The notes beneath the pieces are model-generated. The model was not told where the DNA came from, did no database searches, and saw nothing but the letters and a program-made list of their open reading frames with translations. Shown here piece by piece: positions 58,084 to 64,000 of a stretch of 64,000 bases of DNA. Where the stretch lies: assembly GCA_015039365.1 (NCBI GenBank), contig WION01000045.1, forward strand, positions 1 through 64,000, written 5' to 3'. Position numbers and translations under genes: made by a program. Within the stretch, counting starts at the first letter, position 1, and the number at the start of each line of letters is the position of its first letter. The stretch is from Amanita rubescens (taxonomy: Eukaryota > Basidiomycota > Agaricomycetes > Agaricales > Amanitaceae).

Positions 58084-61000
58084 TTAGCCAATATACGTGT
58101 GAATAGGAGCAAATGGTGGACCTTTAGCTTTCCTGGTCTTATCTTGTGACTTGAGTCTTTTTGGCTTCGTGTTCCTTTCTTGGGCCTCATTGTCAGGATC
58201 ATCGTCCAGTATATTGGGTACGGCCGAAAAGTCAAAATCTTGTTCATCCGATATTTCACCGGCTTCCATCACAATTTCCGGCTTTTCTTTTTCCCCCAGA
58301 GGTTTACTCATGCTCGCCACCCCATGAGGGTCCATATCTTCATTGCCCGGTACCGCGAGAATTTCGCAGCTTTCGGCTTGCTCCGTGAACTTCTTACTAT
58401 TTCGTTTCCTCTTCTTGGGGCGCGTCTGGCCAACAACCACGATGGTATCCTCAGCATAAGTTTCCAAGACTTTAGGTTTCCTAGCGGCCGCCGGAACAAA
58501 TGGAACCTCCACGTGCATATCTAGCACACGTTCTGCATCCCGTTCTGCCTTTGATTCGACGCGATCCTCTAGCTCTTTGGCAACGGGCTATTCAATGTGT
58601 TACGAGCTTCACAGACAGTAGTTATGATAAGCAATACCTTCGGTACGGATGGTGCAATGGCGAGAGTGCTATTTATACGGGAGACCAGTTCCTTGAAATG
58701 GGATGCGGAACGCGGACCGTCTTCTGCATTCTGCTTATGCCTAGTGAGCTTTTCCCTCTACGTCTCTGAGATGCTCACTTTGTGTCCCCAAAATATGCTG
58801 TTCTTCGTCATCAGGGACTTAGCCATCATAACCGGAGAGGACGCTGGGGGCTTGAACAGGGATGATTGTTTCGCAGTGACTGAAGTGATGGTCCTTGTAC
58901 CTGCTCTCTAATCATTGTGAATTCTAGCTGAGTGGAACTGACAACTTACCGCCAGCCCAAATATCTACTGTTTCAGAACTCTCCTTGATCGGCTTCATTT
59001 CCACCAACGCCGCCGTCTGCACTACTTCTTGCGGTATTTGGGGAATTTCAGGTTCCGCAGAAGACGAGAGAATCTTTATCTGCACATTACGAACGACATC
59101 AAGTAGCTCTTTCGCTCTTCTTCGGATAACAGGTGGAGGGTTCGAAGGAAATAAGTTCAGCAGAGAGGCCATATCATTTGGAGGATGCTCCGCAAGGTAA
59201 AAGAGGTAGTGATTCGGTAGCACATACCTTGACCGATGTTAGAAGGCAGCCTTAACAACAAAGGTAGAACATACCGTGTACTTTCATCCTCCTCGCGAGC
59301 TATCCTATCCCTCCATGCATGCACGATACGATATATGGTGCGTGGCACCTTGCCAACGCTATTCTCGTTGTTTGAGAACAAAAGTGGTTTATTCCACTTG
59401 CGCGCCAATGTGTCCCATCCACCTGGTCCCGAACCATACGCAGCGTCATAAGCTTCTTTTTGATATACTCGAAGAGAAGTCTCTCGGGATCTAGCGATAA
59501 CCGTTTCCAGTAAAGAATTGGGTCCGGTTTGCACAGGCGGAGGTGATGATGACGAGGGCGACCGCGAGCCAGACCGGGATTGTGATCGGTCAATCAAAGC
59601 ATTTCGAAGACAATCATAGATGTAAATGAGGAAATGGGTATCCGCGCGCGCATACAAAACCATTTCTTCGGGTAATGGCCTGTACTGGATTAACATAACT
59701 TTTGCGAACAACGGTGATACTTACCGGATCCGCCAGTCAGCCAGTTGGTATCGTTTGTCGGGGACAAAATCACAGTACATCTCGAGAAGATTGGCAAGTC
59801 CGTGTCTGGGAAACTCTACAAAATAAAATCAATTATCGAAGGCAGCCGTGGAGCGAAGAACGAGGATTTTACCTAGTAGTTTGGACGCATGGAATGTATC
59901 GAAGAGGTTAACGACGTAAAGGTTGAAGTCTTGCTGCAGCCAAGGAATGTCGCTTTCTGCTCCATGAAAAACCTAAAACTGCAGTTGAAAGCGGGACGGG
60001 AGCAGATTGGGTTATACATACTTTTACAATTTCTGGATTCGTAAAAACTTCATTGAGTTCTGTAAGTTCCTCCCTCAAGGCCAACGTATCCACGATCCAA
60101 TCTTCTTGCCTTGTACTCAATTGCATCAAACAGACAAATCCAGCATAGCTCCTGTAGCTGTGATGCTCCAAGTCAACGGCAATTTCTGACGCTTGACGCA
60201 ACTTTGCTAGCATAGATTGAAAATGCTGAGGTGTAGATACCCAAGTAAGAGGATTGCTTGATAGTGGGGATGGAGGTGTAGGTGTCTGGTTGACGAACAT
60301 GTAGGCTGGTGGGGTAAAGTGGGTGATCTCATACCGGTATGGATGGGTCTGGCTGTTGCATCATGGTTAGCGATGACGAAGTGGGGTACGTGATACATAC
60401 ATAGAGAATTCCCCATCCTGGTCTTGTGCGTCGCGAAAATCATAGCCAAGTGGTACTCGGGCGTTGTATTTATGGGTAAGTGAAGGATACCAAGGGATGT
60501 CTGAGTTATCTATCTTGTGTTTGAATGATAATTGTGGTTTTGGGATACGAGACGCATGTTGCAGCGCTGGATCTAGATGTCCGCTCGGCAACGCTTGTCT
60601 AGACTATGCAAGGATCAGAAATGTCGTTCAACATCACTTGCAAGTTTTTCACCTTATTAGTCATTTTTTTCGTCGTGGCAGGTGTTTGATTAACAACAAC
60701 GGCAGGTGGTTTTGTTCGGCCAAGGTACTCGTCCAGGCAAGCGTCCTAATAAAAGACGTCAGCCGACATTTCTCCGTAACCATACGCCAACACTCACTGT
60801 TCTCTCTAACAACTGATCCATGCAATCCACCACAACTGGATGAAAATTGTCCACAACATCGTCTTGTGCTTGTAGTTTCGCCTTCCCCTTATCCCTAGAC
60901 GATGTCGTAGCATCGACAGTACTCGCAAGCGACAACAGCCTGTTTGTCAGCAACAGGAGCCGCGCAGAACATTCGTCCAGATCCTTTGAGAGCCCTGCAT

Positions 61001-61151
61001 CCATTGAGCGGTGAAAAGAAATGTCGGGCGGCATGTAAGCAGCATGTCGCGTCGCTTTCAGTGCAGCTTGCTGCAATTTTTGGTTGTATTCATCAAATGT
61101 GGCTGAAGAAAGAGATGATGCGGAGGTCGAGGCGGAGGATTGAGCGTCCAT
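58084..61151 (-). CDS. RRP6: Nuclear exosome 3'-5' exoribonuclease RRP6
   Basis: Distributive 3'-5' exonuclease of the nuclear RNA exosome (Rrp6/EXOSC10), acting in rRNA and snoRNA trimming and nuclear RNA decay. ATG at 61151 starts an N-terminal PMC2NT region ([35 protein letters not shown]). Then come [14 protein letters not shown] and [10 protein letters not shown]. The DEDDy nuclease motifs are visible: Exo I in [20 protein letters not shown], Exo II in [20 protein letters not shown], and Exo III in [14 protein letters not shown], which includes the Tyr. An HRDC domain follows ([52 protein letters not shown]). The lysine-rich tail ([13 protein letters not shown]) suits nuclear import. Multiple introns interrupt the frame. 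Confidence 0.95.
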
Positions 61152-61328
61152 CTAGATCTTTAAACTTTTGCGCTCTGTGACGACTTGTGCCCACGAGTAG
61201 CCGATAACCACGTGATATAAATACCAAATGTGGAAATATACTTTTCAGGCTACTTGTTCACCAAATAGGGAATACATCTGAGACACGGTCCGGCATGGAC
61301 CTTAATCCTTTACCCTCTTTGTAGCGCC

Positions 61329-62860
61329 ATGTTTCGACGCCAGAATTCCTCATTATACTTACCGTCTCCATTATCCCGCTCACAAGCTCAAGCAGACAGC
61401 GATCCCGATTCAACTCAAATCTCGTATAATTATGTCACCGATTACACCACCTCACTGGCACTGGAGCAAGTGGAGGGTGAACATAGCAATGGAATGGAAT
61501 CTGCGGGGACTCTGTCCCCTGCTTCGACACTCTCAGATATTGATATTGGGTATCCCTTGGAGAGAGTTGAGCGCGTTGGAAGTCCCGAGCTCCTCGCCGA
61601 CTCCGACCCTCCCTGGCCAACAGCTGTCATTGGGAGTCGACCTTCGTCAACCGACTCGTCTCCAACTGATTATATGTATGATTCTAGATCTCGCCCAGAC
61701 TTTCTCTTGACCTAATGCATTTTTTTTCTTCAGCGACCTCGACGAACTCGTCGAGTCCATACGTAAGTTGGAAATATGTCCCTACATGACCCAGGATCTT
61801 TATGCGAGTCATCCTTTTCCCTCCTGCATGTCCATTATTGATGTTACTGTAGATCATTATCTCACCTCCACCAATCGAATTTAACTACAAGCTTATGGTT
61901 CGAATACTTCCTCAAGTATCCGAGGAGCTGCGACTTTTGAACGAGCTTAACCAGTCAGGTCACCGCTCAGACCCGTGGAACCCGGCACCTTTTCTGTTGT
62001 GTACCTTCGAACGTGACGAAACAGATGTCTGCGCTTGCTTTGAGTACCTGATGCCATATGACGAACCGCCATTCCGCACCGTCGCACAATATATTGATTT
62101 TTTCAGGCAGGTGCTGGAAGTAAGCCTCAGAGTTCTTTAATCATTAGGCGCCCACGACTGACGTTGTATCAGGGACTAACATTCTTACACGAACATTCCA
62201 TAGTTCACCTTAACTGCTCAAAACACACTTCGTTCAAGGTCGACCTGAGTGCAGGATCATCGTCAGCGGAATTCCCAGCAAGCACTGGCTCATCTATCAC
62301 CCATTCGCGCCGATCCCATCTCACTGACAGAAGCACGTCGCATTCGCATTCCACTCAATCGTCCACATGCGCATCGCCATTTCCAGCAAGCCATTCCCTT
62401 CCGGAACCCGATACGGATGCGTCATTCGACCGAACCAAGTTTCCAGTGAAATATTATCTTGTTGACTTTAGCAATGCAATTCAAGTCGCATACCCTGCAC
62501 CTTCATCGACATCATCAGACCGCGACCGTAATCGAAGTTCAAGTACATTGGCTTCCCCGTACTTGAAAGATGTACAAGACCTAGGTATGTTATTCAATGA
62601 CATGATCAATAATGTGAACGCATCTTCCTGGCTCTTTGTACATGATGACGAACAAGTTCTAGATCCCACAACTCGAAATCAAGTTTAAATCTCTCGTGTC
62701 GGCTATGACCACGGGTGGATTTACAGCCGAAGACACCCGAAAGTTATTCGAAGCGCTGTGCCATTCCCTCGAGGCATCAGTGTTTGACATGCCAGTCAAG
62801 CCTTGGTCTGCAGCGTCGAGCTCATGTTTCCGCAGCAACCAATCTATCGGGGAAACATGA
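61329..62860 (+). CDS. Degenerate protein-kinase-like protein (pseudokinase or decaying gene)
   Basis: Kinase-like fold without key catalytic residues. The first exon (61329 to about 61676) is a Ser-rich leader; later exons give LMVRILPQVSEELRLLNEL, NPAPFLLCTFERDETDVCAC and PFRTVAQYIDFFRQVLEGLT. The catalytic-loop region reads FLHEHSIVHLNCSKH, with LN where active kinases have RD. The DFG region reads VKYYLVDFSNAIQV, with Ser for Gly. A long Ser-rich insert separates the two. The end includes KDVQDLGMLFNDMINN and TAEDTRKLFEALCHSL. Introns after 62119 and at about 62616-62666 splice cleanly. The second exon, however, cannot link exon 1 to exon 3 in frame (one base off), so either the leader is wrong or the gene carries a frameshift. 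Confidence 0.6.
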
Positions 62861-63518
62861 GTCTTGGTATCAGCATGTGCACCGACTCTTCTATCACCCT
62901 CCATTACCAAATTTGCTAATGATAAAAGGCCGATTCGAGAGCATACTCCAAAGAAAGTCGAAGACCTTATTTTGACACCATAGAACGGCACAATGCTGTT
63001 CACCGGCTGTCACTTGGTGTGTGACGCATTGAACGATACTTTCCATCTTCTACCATGATACTAGTGGACATTGGCACCTGTTTTTGTGTAACTTTGGGTA
63101 ATATCCTTGCTAGCAGGAGCAATCGTAGCGCATCCCTCTTGAACGAATGGTTGAACGCCCGCCGCGTACTTGTTGAAAGTTTACAACAGCATCATATATG
63201 CAGCTGTTAAAGTGTTTGTATGGCCATCGCCGTTTTTGACGCAGCAATCGCTACACGAACCAATAATACACAGCTGGTTGGTCGTCAAAACATAGTATTA
63301 TGTGTCATCACAGGCTTTCCGATTGTGTAACACCTGTGGGATTGGTGTCGCCGCTCAGGTAAGTAAGAGGCGTATATTTCCTGTCGACTGTCGAACTCGC
63401 CCTGGCGTCTTGCCACGCGCTTCCTGACTTTGTTTTCCCAGAAATGAGATTCCTTCGATCTCTTCGCCGAGGGTTCTTCGCTATCCGCCGTCTTTTGAAC
63501 ATCTCGTCATCATGATCA
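62861..63518. other. Downstream region with uncertain coding remnants
   Basis: A frame just after the kinase-like gene (NLSGKHESWYQHVHRLFYHP, ending 62975) could be its displaced C terminus after a frameshift. Near 63316-63354 a plus frame reads LCNTCGIGVAAQ followed by a donor-like GTAAGT, resembling half of a GATA finger, but no first half was found. No confident gene. Confidence 0.3.
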
Positions 63519-64000
63519 GACTTTAGTATTCACGGTCCAGACTCACCGCGGAGAGAACGATCCCTGTCCATCTTTTGAAGCCACTCACTGCTGTCGAGTT
63601 CTGTTGAGCTGTGTCAAGACTTGAATCATGTTAGCCGTGTCCGTAACTGTCGACCCGCCGAGACAGTGGCTCTGTGCGCGATTTGGACGCAGAAGACGTT
63701 CACTTGCTGAGAAATCTGAAGCGAAGAAGCCGAACTGTCAAGGCTCATTGTGCTCGTGACTTTGTCCGAGTCGTCAACCTCGGAACTCGTATAGGCAATG
63801 GCTCGCACGCCGCACGGGCGATTTTAACCCAGAGGGCGACTTGACTGAGAAATCTAACGTGACTGCATTTCCAAATGTTTTTTTTTCATTCTGTCGTCCA
63901 CTTGGAGCCCACGCTTACACTGGCAGTGGCTTTACGAATCGTCGACTGAGAATCTGACGTGAACTGCCAAACACTCTCTGTGCTCTTGAAATAGTCCTTG
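63519..64000 (-). CDS. Possible exons of a gene entering from the right edge
   Basis: On the minus strand, 64000 down to about 63919 reads KDYFKSTESVWQFTSDSQST followed by a GTAAGC donor. Another open piece is IAYTSSEVDDSDKVTSTMSL with SASSLQISQQ (about 63800-63690), followed by a GTGAAC donor. These may be exons of a Ser-rich protein whose start lies outside the window. The evidence is weak. Confidence 0.22.

Noticed and set aside
63310..63360. GATA zinc finger (plus strand LCNTCGIGVAAQ)
   Set aside because: Only the second CxxC half is visible. No first CxxC with the usual spacing was found upstream, so it may be chance.

Overview
The window is a piece of nuclear genome from a filamentous basidiomycete, most likely a mushroom-forming agaricomycete. 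The sequence shows dense GT-AG introns of about 45-65 bases in almost every gene, short intergenic spaces, small secreted cysteine-rich proteins, tandem P450s and several gene families typical of agaricomycetes. I could not run any search. Homology calls rest on family motifs I recognise; gene models were built by hand from frames and splice sites.

Layout. 1-58 may be the acidic tail of a gene entering from the left. 902-5563 holds two tandem, minus-strand, 12-exon cytochrome P450 paralogues. 5841-9742 is the cohesin subunit SMC3. 10498-11994 is an unrecognised gene. 12583-13704 encodes a secreted protein built from two cysteine-rich repeats with nine cysteines each. 14175-18830 is a head-to-head inverted pair of an accessory block carrying a small secreted protein (SSP) gene. 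19238-20709 is an acidic protein with a KEN motif. 20925-21371 is a solitary fragment of a DUF4139 gene. 21683-26021 is the E4 ubiquitin ligase UFD2. 26869-27484 encodes another secreted protein.

About 27735-41160 is a direct tandem array with a period of about 5.1 kb. A full unit holds a DUF4140/DUF4139 gene (minus), a truncated DUF202 copy (minus), an unidentified coding-like stretch called X here (plus) and an SSP gene (plus). 41160-43820 and 47660-50411 are the arms of a 2.7 kb inverted repeat. Each arm carries a P-loop NTPase plus nuclease-like protein of the Crinkler/retrotransposon-hot-spot type. Between the arms lie an HSP70-like pseudogene, the intact DUF202 gene and a hypothetical gene. 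50579-52380 is an ankyrin plus VWA-domain protein, and 52881-53411 an orphan single-exon gene. 55130-57377 is an MFS drug-type transporter, 58084-61151 the nuclear exosome exonuclease RRP6, and 61329-62860 a kinase-like protein lacking the canonical HRD and DFG residues.

Overall, conserved genes (SMC3, UFD2, RRP6) form stable islands. Between them lie fast-changing accessory segments made by tandem, inverted and partial duplication. The strongest candidates for undescribed biology are the SSP family with a variable number of YPQVV repeats, the two-repeat 18-cysteine secreted protein, and the inverted pair of NTPase-nuclease genes.
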